Below, piece by piece: positions 31,701-39,714 of a DNA stretch of 64,000 bases. The position numbers and the translations under genes were made by a program. Positions within the stretch are counted from its first letter, which is position 1. Each line of letters starts with the position of its first letter. The stretch is from positions 22,170,981 to 22,234,980 of the forward strand of contig CM046836.1 of the NCBI GenBank assembly GCA_025618425.1, read 5' to 3'. The stretch is from Heliocidaris tuberculata. Its lineage: Eukaryota; Echinodermata; Echinoidea; Camarodonta; Echinometridae. The notes below the pieces were generated by a model. It was given only the letters and a program-made list of their open reading frames with translations, was not told the origin of the DNA and ran no database searches.

Positions 31701-33033
31701 CTTTAACGTGCTTGTGGTGTGGCTCAGGGAGGGTATTGCGTAACTGGAATGCTAAGACGATTGGAATGGGAAAGTCTAGCTGAAAGACGACTCCATACAA
31801 GATTGAGCCAACTATATTTAATTCACAAGGGGGAATCTCCAATATCATTTACCAAGCTTCAACCCAGAAACTCAAACCGCCCGAGTCGGCGTTTTTCACC
31901 TGATGCTTACAACATAATTGAGTCCAGAACAGATAGGCACTTGCACTCTTTTCTGCCCAGAAGCATACGGGACTGGAATGATCTGCCCCTTGCCACTACT
32001 CAATGCCATCACCGTGATCACTAGATAAATTTAAGGCCGCACTAATTAAATAATCACTAAGTCGCATCTGCACCCGACCACAGCGTCATGGAACTATCGT
32101 TCTGTTGCTGTGTACCCGTGATGATGATGATGATGATGAATCAATATACGTTAACGTTTTTTTTTTAATGATATGAAACGATTGATATGGTTGCTTGAGT
32201 AAACTTACCTGTTTCACAGTGAATGCCAGTGAATCCCGGCAGACAGAAGCATACGTAACCATTGACTTGATCAACACACAGTGCGCCGTTCTGACAGGGA
32301 GAACTTGCACACTCATCAGTGTCTGGAATATTAAAAAAAAAAGGGGGGGGGGGCATTAACGTACTAGAATCGGACAAATTGATGAAGCGGCACGTCCTCG
32401 CGATAATGTAACAATACGTAAATGATCATAATCTCAACTTTCATTTATTGGCCATTAAAAACTGCTTAGAGCTGGTTTTTATTTTTAATAAGTATAAATC
32501 AGGTATTAGGAATTATAAGAATATGAAGCTTGATTTGATACTAACGATCCCACATGAAAAGTAAACTTTTTCACAATACATAAGATTGTAACGAAACCCG
32601 ATTTGAACAAGTGTGTCGTATTTATGAAAGAATCATATCGGTACATTGTATTACGGTATGAAGCATACCTTATGGTAATACTTAGGTTATTTTTATTTTT
32701 ATTTTTCATTTCATCAGGCTTCATTACAGAATTCCTGCATTTTAACATTCACATGTCTTGCTCCACTACTCCCCATACTCTATTATTTAATAGACTCAAT
32801 AAGCCTTTTCTTCATCTATATTGTACACAAAATATGTTTGAGTTATTTGGATAGGCCTGCCTTGTCCTGATCCTTTAAGATAAAGGACAAAATTTAAGAA
32901 GAAAATACTTGGTACTTACTGATTTCACAGTTGGTTCCTTCCCAACCAGGTAGACAAGTACATGTGTAACCATTCACATTATCTGTACATGCAGCTCCGT
33001 TCAGACATGGGGCAGACCCACATTCGTCACGAT
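22111..33033 (-). CDS. Fibropellin-like gene 2 (EGF repeats plus avidin-like domain), 3' part
   Basis: Minus-strand paralogue of gene 1 for a secreted matrix protein. In coding order the exons are EGF 32920-33033, 32209-32322, 30692-30805, 29993-30106, 29160-29273, 27958-28071, 27349-27462, 26561-26674, 25939-26052; avidin 25186-25314 and 22888-23086; last exon 22111-22171. All EGF exons are 114 nt and phase 1. The 5' part runs into the N gap at 33501. Modules 5 to 7 upstream of the avidin domain carry the repeated [10 protein letters not shown] or similar, suggesting recent exon duplication. Only two of nine modules keep the O-fucose consensus, unlike gene 1. Confidence 0.9.
22629..22785. 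repeat. GA-rich tract in last intron of gene 2
   Basis: G/A-rich on the plus strand, with a G14-like run and (GA)n. It is CT-rich on the coding strand and mirrors the tract in the last intron of gene 1. Confidence 0.85.
22888..23086 (-). CDS. Gene 2 avidin-like domain, exon 2
   Basis: 199 nt. Encodes [29 protein letters not shown], then [12 protein letters not shown]. It is one codon shorter than the gene 1 exon and keeps the Trp equivalent to avidin W97 but not W70. PSFGFTV replaces PTFGFTV. Donor is GTGAGT. Confidence 0.92.
23087..25185. other. Intron of gene 2, mostly unassigned
   Basis: About 24610-24830 is a diverged relative of the interior of the TTAA element at 12127-12534. The rest shows no exon or clear element. 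ATGGCGG at 24247 opens only a short frame. Confidence 0.5.
25186..25314 (-). CDS. Gene 2 avidin-like domain, exon 1
   Basis: 129 nt, same length and phase as gene 1 exon 13404-13532. Encodes [20 protein letters not shown] and [12 protein letters not shown]. Donor is GTTCGT, less usual than in gene 1. Confidence 0.92.
25939..26052 (-). CDS. Gene 2 EGF exon next to avidin
   Basis: 114 nt, calcium-binding EGF (xINEC). It has CASLPC (O-glucose consensus) but CQNGGVC, with Val where O-fucose needs Ser/Thr. Donor is GTATGT. Confidence 0.92.
26561..26674 (-). CDS. Gene 2 EGF exon, non-calcium type
   Basis: 114 nt, begins ALDAC, the counterpart of gene 1 exon 11472-11585. CRSMPC and CQNGATC are both present, and the tail [12 protein letters not shown] resembles [12 protein letters not shown] of gene 1. 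Donor is GTAAGT. Confidence 0.92.
27349..27462 (-). CDS. Gene 2 EGF exon, third from avidin
   Basis: 114 nt, calcium-binding EGF (xIDEC). It carries CASDPC and CQNGGTC, the latter an intact O-fucose consensus. Ends CEI before donor GTAAGT. Confidence 0.92.
27958..28071 (-). CDS. Gene 2 EGF exon, fourth from avidin
   Basis: 114 nt, calcium-binding EGF (xIDEC). CASDPC is present, but CQNGGVC lacks the O-fucose Ser/Thr. Hydroxylation consensus [10 protein letters not shown] is present. Confidence 0.92.
28072..29159. other. Intron of gene 2, nothing assigned
   Basis: A/T-rich intron with a C run and (CA)n at about 28970-29005. No exon or element border is recognised. Confidence 0.6.
29160..29273 (-). 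CDS. Gene 2 EGF exon, fifth from avidin
   Basis: 114 nt, EGF beginning xIDEC with Glu before Ile. CASMPC is present; CLNGGQC has Gln at the O-fucose site, and [10 protein letters not shown] has Glu in place of the hydroxylated Asp/Asn. Donor is GTAAAG. Confidence 0.92.
29690..29960 (+). repeat. Diverged SINE body with (ATC/ATT)n tail
   Basis: CCACACTCGACCCAGGTAAC, TGCACTTTACGCTGGAC and CTTTCTGGAGGGCGCATA match the SINE parts at 15090-15205 and 17403-17660. A trinucleotide tail follows at 29860-29955. Intron of gene 2. Confidence 0.6.
29993..30106 (-). CDS. Gene 2 EGF exon, sixth from avidin
   Basis: 114 nt, calcium-binding EGF (xIDEC). CASDPC is present; CQNGGVC lacks the O-fucose Ser/Thr. 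Close to the modules at 27349 and 27958. Donor is GTACGT. Confidence 0.92.
30216..30249. other. Perfect 34-bp palindrome
   Basis: CAGGGAGATGGGAGTTT followed directly by its exact reverse complement, centre TTTAAA. It lies in an intron of gene 2 about 110 bp upstream, on the coding strand, of an EGF exon. No other part of an element is seen around it. Confidence 0.9.
30692..30805 (-). CDS. Gene 2 EGF exon, seventh from avidin
   Basis: 114 nt, EGF (xIDEC) with CASSPC and CLNGGQC (Gln at the O-fucose site). Similar to the module at 29160. Donor is GTAAGC. Confidence 0.92.
30948..31029. repeat. 41-bp tandem duplication
   Basis: Two copies of a 41-bp unit (ATGACGTCTTATTGTTTCTG and onward) differing by one base. 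Confidence 0.9.
31195..31480. repeat. Dispersed repeat, copy 2 (partner at 14462-14790)
   Basis: Starts (GGAT)n then GGTTTAAATTTA and ends near CTTGTGGTGTGGCTCAGGGA. Its last about 58 bp are repeated at 31680-31737, bracketing a 200-bp T/C-rich insert. Confidence 0.75.
31735..32140 (+). mobile_element. LINE 3' fragment (C-terminal end of reverse transcriptase ORF)
   Basis: Open frame from about 31735 to 32024 encodes [15 protein letters not shown] and [20 protein letters not shown], the typical C-terminal end of jockey/CR1-type non-LTR ORF2 proteins (RRxxxRL..., FFPR.I..WN.LP). A short 3' tail ends in (GAT)n at 32118-32138, as in CR1/L2-type elements. It is 5'-truncated and lies antisense in an intron of gene 2. 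Confidence 0.75.
32209..32322 (-). CDS. Gene 2 EGF exon, eighth from avidin
   Basis: 114 nt, calcium-binding EGF (xTDEC). CASSPC is present; CQNGALC has Leu at the O-fucose site. Hydroxylation consensus [10 protein letters not shown] is present. Confidence 0.92.
32920..33033 (-). CDS. Gene 2 EGF exon, ninth from avidin
   Basis: 114 nt, EGF beginning xRDEC. CGSAPC fits the O-glucose consensus; CLNGAAC has Ala at the O-fucose site. It is the most 5' exon of gene 2 seen; the acceptor on the minus strand is TCAG, so more exons precede it beyond the gap. Confidence 0.92.
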
Positions 33034-33500
33034 CTGAAAACAAGAATTAAAAAAAAAAAGTTATAATCATTCATTTAAAAAGAGGTTGGCACAGTCCGGA
33101 TCATGACTATTACTTTGCAGATGAAAATTTGGATTCTCCAAAGATTCTCCAAAGATTCTCAAAGATACAATTGTTATCTGTCGAGTGAAATTCCTTCCCC
33201 TGGATTCATAGCTACGAGTATACTTATTTCTATATATGCCTAATGCCTGATAAAGATTAGACGAATGGGATTGAAATCTCTGAAGAGAAAATGGGCGAGT
33301 CGCTCCGACGAGATTAAATTCATTCATTCATCAACAAACCAAACATCCTTGATACCGATACCCTTTGGAGATCACCGTCATAAGATTATCTTTTTCCAAA
33401 ATTAATGTTTTAAACGGAAATTGAAAGTTTTATTTAATATTCTATTCAAACAGGGAAGGGTTTAAATTTTTTTTTTTCATAATAGCACGGCCATTCCATA

Positions 33501-34000
33501 NNNNNNNNNNNNNNNNNNNNNNNNNNNNNNNNNNNNNNNNNNNNNNNNNNNNNNNNNNNNNNNNNNNNNNNNNNNNNNNNNNNNNNNNNNNNNNNNNNNN
33601 NNNNNNNNNNNNNNNNNNNNNNNNNNNNNNNNNNNNNNNNNNNNNNNNNNNNNNNNNNNNNNNNNNNNNNNNNNNNNNNNNNNNNNNNNNNNNNNNNNNN
33701 NNNNNNNNNNNNNNNNNNNNNNNNNNNNNNNNNNNNNNNNNNNNNNNNNNNNNNNNNNNNNNNNNNNNNNNNNNNNNNNNNNNNNNNNNNNNNNNNNNNN
33801 NNNNNNNNNNNNNNNNNNNNNNNNNNNNNNNNNNNNNNNNNNNNNNNNNNNNNNNNNNNNNNNNNNNNNNNNNNNNNNNNNNNNNNNNNNNNNNNNNNNN
33901 NNNNNNNNNNNNNNNNNNNNNNNNNNNNNNNNNNNNNNNNNNNNNNNNNNNNNNNNNNNNNNNNNNNNNNNNNNNNNNNNNNNNNNNNNNNNNNNNNNNN
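33501..34000. other. Assembly gap of exactly 500 N
   Basis: The round length suggests a placeholder and not a measured gap. Order and orientation of the two sides are therefore set by scaffolding only. Confidence 0.99.
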
Positions 34001-34498
34001 TGATCTTCTATTGCAGGAAAATTGAAGCAAAAGTTTTAAACTTATACTTTTTGGAATATATGAATTTAAAAAAAAAAATAATATCATAGAATTACTAATC
34101 ATGGTATGTAACAGATTAGTTTTAATGTAATAGCCAATTACACCTTTAGAATGCAGATGAGGCTTAATACTAACACAACTACATTTACGTCATAGAACAT
34201 GATACTGAAACTTGTGACATATTTTTGTATCTCCCTTGAAACATCAGGAAATTCCATTTGATACCTTTAGTGCTATCAATTTTGTTAGAAATTAATTTGT
34301 ACATTTACCTCTCACTGCACCCTTGCCCCCTTTTTTGCCCCATTTTAATGTATCAAACAGCCTTGCCATATTGACATGTGCTTAATTTTAATATTGTTTT
34401 TTGCTTGCCTTGACCCTAAATACTAGAGCATTGCACATTTTACTTTTTATTAATTTGGACTTTATAACATATCAGTGTTGTGTATTTTGACTCTCCAG
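34001..34498. other. Presumed tepsin intron, nothing assigned
   Basis: A/T-rich sequence with a pyrimidine tract before the acceptor at 34497-34498. No coding content seen. Confidence 0.5.
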
Positions 34499-34634
34499 CG
34501 TTGTTTGTTCGGTATCGAGGGCATCTTGAAAGAGGATCTCATCTCATCTGATGTAGCTCTTGGTCTTCTCAGTTCTCACCTCACATCCATGCAGGATAGC
34601 CAAAGATAAAGCTGTCAGGGCAAAGGCTCTCAAG
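34499..34634 (+). pseudogene. TEPSIN: Tepsin exon with one-base frameshift
   Basis: 136 nt between AG and GTATGA. From 34499 it reads RCLFGIEGILKEDLI and SSHLTSMQDSQ, then meets TAA at 34607-34609. Moving frame within CAAAGATAAA (34601-34610) gives DKAVRAKALK, which joins KILRQLE in the next exon. One extra base in the A run would explain it. It may be a sequencing error or a real lesion. Confidence 0.75.
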
Positions 34635-37600
34635 GTATGAATATTCATATCATTGAATTTTCATGGTTATGATCATGAACATGATTATTCATGATAGTGG
34701 GTGTGCTGTAGGGTGGGTTTGTGCATGGACAGTGTGAGGTAGGGTGGGTGTGACTTAGGGTGGGTGTGTATGTGTGAGGCTGCGAGGGTGTGTGCGTGGG
34801 GGGGGGGTCAACAATCAGATATCTAATTTACATGTATATCTGCATGGGTCTGCCCTGTAATGTCACCATCTGAATGCTGTGACCTGAGACCAACCCTGGG
34901 CTGGGTTGTTGTATAAAGTAGACCGAAGAGCTGACTACTATAAGTTTGTTAGAATATTCATTTTTATTAATACCTGAAAACATCAGTATTCTTTGTAAGG
35001 TGGTCTGTGTGGTTCTCATCCCACTTTCTAATTACAAGGGGATTCCAACTCAAGTCAAATCTGTTCAAATTGGTTATATATTTCAAAATCATTAAAAATC
35101 GCATGATACAAATTTTGCAAAAAATAAAAAAATCTAATGTACAGTATTCAAGTTGATAAGAAAAAGGAATTAACAGACAGCAAAGCTTGTGAATGATGTA
35201 GCTCCCTTTGTTGCCTCCCTGATTTCAGACTTTCCATTCACCTATATATGCAAAAAATATATAGAACAAATTCCTCGTTGTTTTAAGACAGAGGAATCAT
35301 TAAGCCCTCTCACAACTGAGGTACAAGATAGAAGAACAGATGTCTGGAATTAGAGAGACGTATCATATGAAAAGATAATAAATATTGAATCTGATTCAGA
35401 TTAAAATGCCTAGACAAATTGTTTGGTTAAAAATATTTTTGAAAGTGCTAGTTGTTGATGAATTAATGGTATTGCATATTGCTCTTATAATATTGAAATA
35501 GTTTTTATTCTCGAATGTTGCTTTTGGAAGTTTAAATGTTGAAAAAAGACAATTTTGGATTGATTTCAGTCTGATTTTTTTTCCCTTCAGATTTTACGTC
35601 AGTTGGAGAGGCTTGAAGCTGACACCAGTCTTGATCAGCCCCTGATGCCAGAAAGTCAGCTCATCTCCCAATCAGTATTAGAAGATGCTGAGGCTGAAAT
35701 ACTAGGATCCTCTGCTAACACAACTCCAGTGAAAACTGCTCTTCCAAGCGATCTAGGTCCTACCTCAGATGGGGCACCACAAGCATCTCGAGGATCTCTG
35801 TTCAGTGGAATGACTGTAGCCACTAGATCAACAGTGCCTCCTGGAGAAAAGACATCGACAGGAATTTCTTCATTATCTGAAAATAGAAACAAGGTAGTGG
35901 ATGAAGGACATCCAGTTACAGATCTGCTAATGGACACCCAGTTAATACCAAGCTCCAATTTGTCAGAGACAACATTTCTCCATTCTGATGCTCCACCATG
36001 TTCTGCCACAAATCGGAAAACACAAGTGGAGAGTACAAGGGGAATTTATCTAACATCTGTTCATAATGCAAGTTATGAGAACCATGAAGCAATACCTGTG
36101 CATCAGAAATCTGTTGATTCAGAGGCGACGCACCAGCTTAGTGTGGATCCCATAATGTCCAGGGAGGCAGGGTTCGCTGACCTCTGGAAAACGGTGTCCC
36201 CCAAAAAGGAGGCTTCTGACCCAAAGTCTTCAAGCCAAGTTCTTTCAGAGCTCAGTACAGCATCAGCAAAGGTCAACATGCCTTTGCAACAGCATCCTAG
36301 AATGACCTCACAGCTGCCAGTCATGACAGCTCAGCATATCTCTCAGATGTATCCCACTGGCGTAGCCAGGATTTTTCAAGAGGGGGGCCAAGGCGAGGGA
36401 GGGTGTGGGAGGGGGTATCCCCCTCCCACGGTAGGAAAATTTTTTAAAACCAGTCATGAAAAGGCATTTTCTGCACCCTAAAATTCTATTCTGGTGTAAC
36501 CTACTTGAGAAGTGACAGATGAAATAGGATTTTTTTTTCCTCTACTCCGCTGGAATGAATTGTAGTGGAAGGATTACCACTCCTTGGGGCTCCAGAATTC
36601 CAAGCAATACGCAAAATTACATGTAGTTGGTGTGTATAAATAGCTGTACCAGTGTACATACGAAACGTTGAAACCCGTGTTTTCGGATAGGAAAATATAC
36701 AGACTAACAACCAAAAACCCACACACAGACACACTGACTATTGACTAACATATGACTAAGAGGACGCCCTTTCTCATGGAGTGGAATTTATATCTCATCT
36801 CAAGCGGTAGTCTCATTTGAAAACACATGCAACATCTTTATTAGGTGTATGTAAAAGACTTTAGCAATTTATTTAGCTGCCTTGTTTAGCTCTTTATCTC
36901 ATTTTCTCGGTTAGAGGTTGTTCATTAGTTGCCTAATTCGTATATACTACACGAATCCAGCTACGTACTCCTTCATTTAAGTACTGAGGAATTATATAGT
37001 TTGATTAATTTTTGTAACCAAAATGAACATCAATGTGAGTATTTAGCACGGAAAAATATTAGAATTACATCGTGTAAAGAGTATAGAGATCACAATTTGT
37101 AATAAAAACATATGGAAATAATGTAATTACACATAGAGAACGGGCTAAACAAAGTCTTCATACAACCAAGTCAAGCGCACATGATTTGCCACATGTGAAG
37201 GCCGTTTTTTGTCATTCAATTTAGTGATAATAGATTTGACTCAAAACTGTAAACATCAAAGCAGAAAGCATCTCGTCCGATGACTTACTAGTATATAAAA
37301 TACGACTTGAACAAAGAATGAAATTGTATCTTTTTTGAATATTCCTCTATAAAATCGAACTCTACCTTGAAAAACAGTGTTTTGCTTCTCCTCGGATGAA
37401 GACCATAAAAATGATATAACGGTGACATTGTTTTCGTATAAAAGCAATGTTGGCTACCACAATGATAACTCTTAAACAAACTCAAGATTTACAAAACGAA
37501 GAAAATGGTTATTGCCTCCATCGGACATATACCCATTCACAAAGAGAGGTTTATATTCGGCAAGAATAACTGATACGCCTCTTCATCATTCTGAGTACAA

Positions 37601-38118
37601 TTTCTTTCAACTCTCGACAAACTAAAAGAAATATAAATGTTCTGTTACCAATCTACTTAGTCAATGTTGTTAACAAAGTTTCGGGGTTATGATTTGGAAA
37701 GGAACAGTTTTTGCTGGAAATGAAAGCAGTGTTTATTTTGTTTACTTTTTTGGTAATATTTCCATTTTATTTTTCCTTATTTCGATTGTAAGGTAGGGGT
37801 AGGGTAAGTCCTAGTAAGACCAGCATGTGAAAAGGAAATTAGTTTTTTTTTTGTTTGTTTGTTTGTTTTTTTTGCTCTCCGATCAACAGGGGGGGCCATG
37901 GCCCCCTTGTGCCCCCCCCCCTGGCTACGCCAGTGATGTATCCCCAGCTATCCTCTACCATGTTGAGTGGGACAACCTCAACCCCCATTAATCTGGCCAA
38001 GAAACCAACCACAGGTTTTGGATTTGTTGTGGACAATGGTGATGACAAGCAGAAGGCAGGAGCGAGTAGAGATGCCTTTAGCTTCATTCAAGATGCAATG
38101 AAAAGCAGCAAGTCATAA
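34499..38118 (+). CDS. TEPSIN: Tepsin (AP-4 accessory protein), C-terminal exons, disrupted
   Basis: Tepsin (ENTHD2) is a cytosolic coat protein that binds the AP-4 adaptor on trans-Golgi vesicles. Two exons are seen: 34499-34634 and 35591-38118. The first, with KILRQLE across the splice, matches the VHS/ENTH-like second domain of human tepsin (LCAIASLGSSDLL, KATKILRHFE, from memory). The second holds SLFSGMTV (35795-35818), a full match to the AP-4 beta4 appendage motif [GS]LFxG[ML]x[LV]. It ends with DAFSFIQDA (38071-38097), close to the epsilon appendage motif S[AV]F[SA]FLN. A hAT element (36355-37935) splits the last exon, and the first exon has a one-base frameshift. The ENTH domain exons lie upstream, in or beyond the gap. 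Confidence 0.82.
35591..36354 (+). CDS. TEPSIN: Tepsin last exon, part before the hAT insertion
   Basis: Reads ILRQLERLEADTS, then a long low-complexity, Ser/Thr/Pro-rich linker with the AP-4 beta4 motif SLFSGMTV, and ends ...AQHISQMYP at the target site. With the insertion, the frame continues into the element and stops at 36481 after about 40 foreign residues (ending KAFSAP). Confidence 0.82.
36355..37935. mobile_element. hAT element inserted in the tepsin coding exon
   Basis: 1581 bp with 16-bp perfect terminal inverted repeats CACTGGCGTAGCCAGG and CCTGGCTACGCCAGTG. Perfect 8-bp target duplication ATGTATCC at 36347-36354 and 37936-37943. The target length and the CA..TG ends are hallmarks of hAT elements. 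No transposase frame is seen, so it is nonautonomous. Removing the element and one duplicate restores an unbroken tepsin frame. Confidence 0.92.
37936..38118 (+). CDS. TEPSIN: Tepsin last exon, part after the hAT insertion
   Basis: In frame with the left part through the shared MYP of the target duplication. Reads MYPQLSSTMLSG, then KKPTTGFGFVVDNGDDK, ending DAFSFIQDAMKSSKS and stop TAA at 38116-38118. DAFSFIQDA resembles the C-terminal AP-4 epsilon motif of tepsin. Confidence 0.82.
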   Translation: MYPQLSSTMLSGTTSTPINLAKKPTTGFGFVVDNGDDKQKAGASRDAFSFIQDAMKSSKS

Positions 38119-38741
38119 TGACTAAATTAAGAATAATTCTTCCCCAAAATGTTATTATTAGTAATTATCAATGATACTATTTTGTTTTTCTCATTTCATC
38201 TGAAAAGAGACCCATACAGAGGTATTTAGAGCCTGAAATCAGGTAACAGCATGAACACTGGCATCGCTAAGATGTAAAATTATGCCCAAATGACTTGGCG
38301 AAGTATTCCATGAGTAACTGATTAAAGAGTGTGAAGAAAAATTAAATCATAACACAGTCTTCAGAGAAATCAAAACTAACTGCTAAGCATGCCAAATATC
38401 ATACACACATTTTATACATTCACGCAGAATCTCTTCATTTTGTTATCAATATCTCATTATAAAAATAAGAATGGAGGCTGAATGATACAAATAATTGTCA
38501 TAAGTGGTCCCCTCTTATTCGTTTTAATAGACTTTAGAATATTTGTTAACATTTCATGGTAATATTTCATTTTCAGGATATTCATTGAAATAATTTATGA
38601 AGAAATCTACTGCCGATAAAAAATGTTCATACCAACTTCAATGAAATGTATCTTAAAATCTAAATCGAACAGGACATTCACTGCCTCAGATTTATCTCAG
38701 TGAACCCCAACTTTGCCTTCTTTGTGAAGTTCCTGTTTTTA
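38119..38741. other. Tepsin 3' flank, no gene seen
   Basis: A/T-rich presumed 3' UTR. Possible poly(A) signals occur much further on (AATAAA near 40479 and 41563); which is used cannot be told. Confidence 0.5.
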
Positions 38742-39714
38742 TGCCTCCGCCCACCGTAGGTGGTAGCCGGAGGCATTATGTTTTCGGGTCGTCCGTCCGT
38801 CCGTACGTCCGTACGGGTTTTGTTCTCGCGATAACTTAAAAACCGATTGACGAATCAACTTCAGACTTGGCTTGAGTGTGCACATGGGAGGGGCGATGCG
38901 CTGATTAGATTTTGGGGTCATGAGGTTAAAGTTCAAGGTCATATAGTTCAATAGAATACATAAAAATGGTTCGTTCTTGCGATAACTTAAAAACCGATTG
39001 ACTGATCAACTTCAGACTTGGCTGGAGTGTGCATATGGGAGGGGCAATGCGCTGATTAGATTTTGGGGTCATGAGGTTAAAGCTGAAGGTCACAGGGTTC
39101 AATAAAATACATTAAAATGGCTTGTTCTTGCAATAACTTAAGAACCATTTGACGGATCAACTTCAGACTTGGCTGGAGTGTGCATATGGGAGGGGCAATG
39201 GTCTGAGTAGATTTTGGGGTCAGGAGGTTAAAGTTCAAGGTCACAGAGTTCAATAGAATACATAAAAATGTTACATGAAAATGGGTTCGTTCTTGCAACT
39301 TAAAAACTGATTGACGGATCAACTTCAGACTTGGCTGGAGTGTGCATATGGGAGGGGCAATGCCTTGATTTGATTTTGGGGTCATGAGGTTAAAGTTGAA
39401 GGTCACAGAGTTCAATAAAATATATTAAAATGGCTTGTTCTTGCAATAAATTAAGAACCATTTGACAGATCAACTTCATACTTGGCTCATGTATGCATAC
39501 GGGAGGGGCAATGGTCTGATTAGATTTTGGGGTCATGAGGTTAAAGTTCAAGTTCACTGAGTTCAATAAAATACATAGAAATGGCTTGTTCTTGTGATAA
39601 CTTAAGAACCATTTGATGGATCATCTTCAGACTTGGCTCATGCATGCATATGGGAGGGGCAATGATCTGGCGGAGGCATAAATTCCGACCGTGCGCGGTC
39701 GAAAATTCTTCTAG
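38742..39714 (+). mobile_element. Helitron-like nonautonomous element with central tandem array
   Basis: The 5' end forms a hairpin (TGCCTCCG at 38742, complement CGGAGGCA by 38775). The 3' end has a perfect hairpin CGACCG-TGCG-CGGTCG (39686-39701) nine bases before CTAG (39711-39714), followed by T, as in Helitron 3' ends. A preceding A at 38741 fits insertion between A and T, though the start TG is not the canonical TC. Between lies a 151-bp tandem array. No helicase. It resembles the pearl/HINE type of marine invertebrates. Confidence 0.7.
38815..39668 (+). repeat. 151-bp minisatellite, six copies
   Basis: The marker TCAGACTTGG or its variants begins at 38861, 39012, 39163, 39325, 39476 and 39627. 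Four of the five steps are exactly 151 bp and one is 162 because of a short insertion. Each unit holds GGGAGGGGCAATG and TTTTGGGGTCATGAGGTTAA. Confidence 0.92.

Noticed and set aside
33446..34102. Open frame across the N run
   Set aside because: It exists only because N bases cannot form stop codons.
36349..37933. hAT element acting as a spliced intron with GT at 36349 and AG at 37933
   Set aside because: This pair would shift the reading frame at the join, so I do not claim it; other cryptic sites remain possible.
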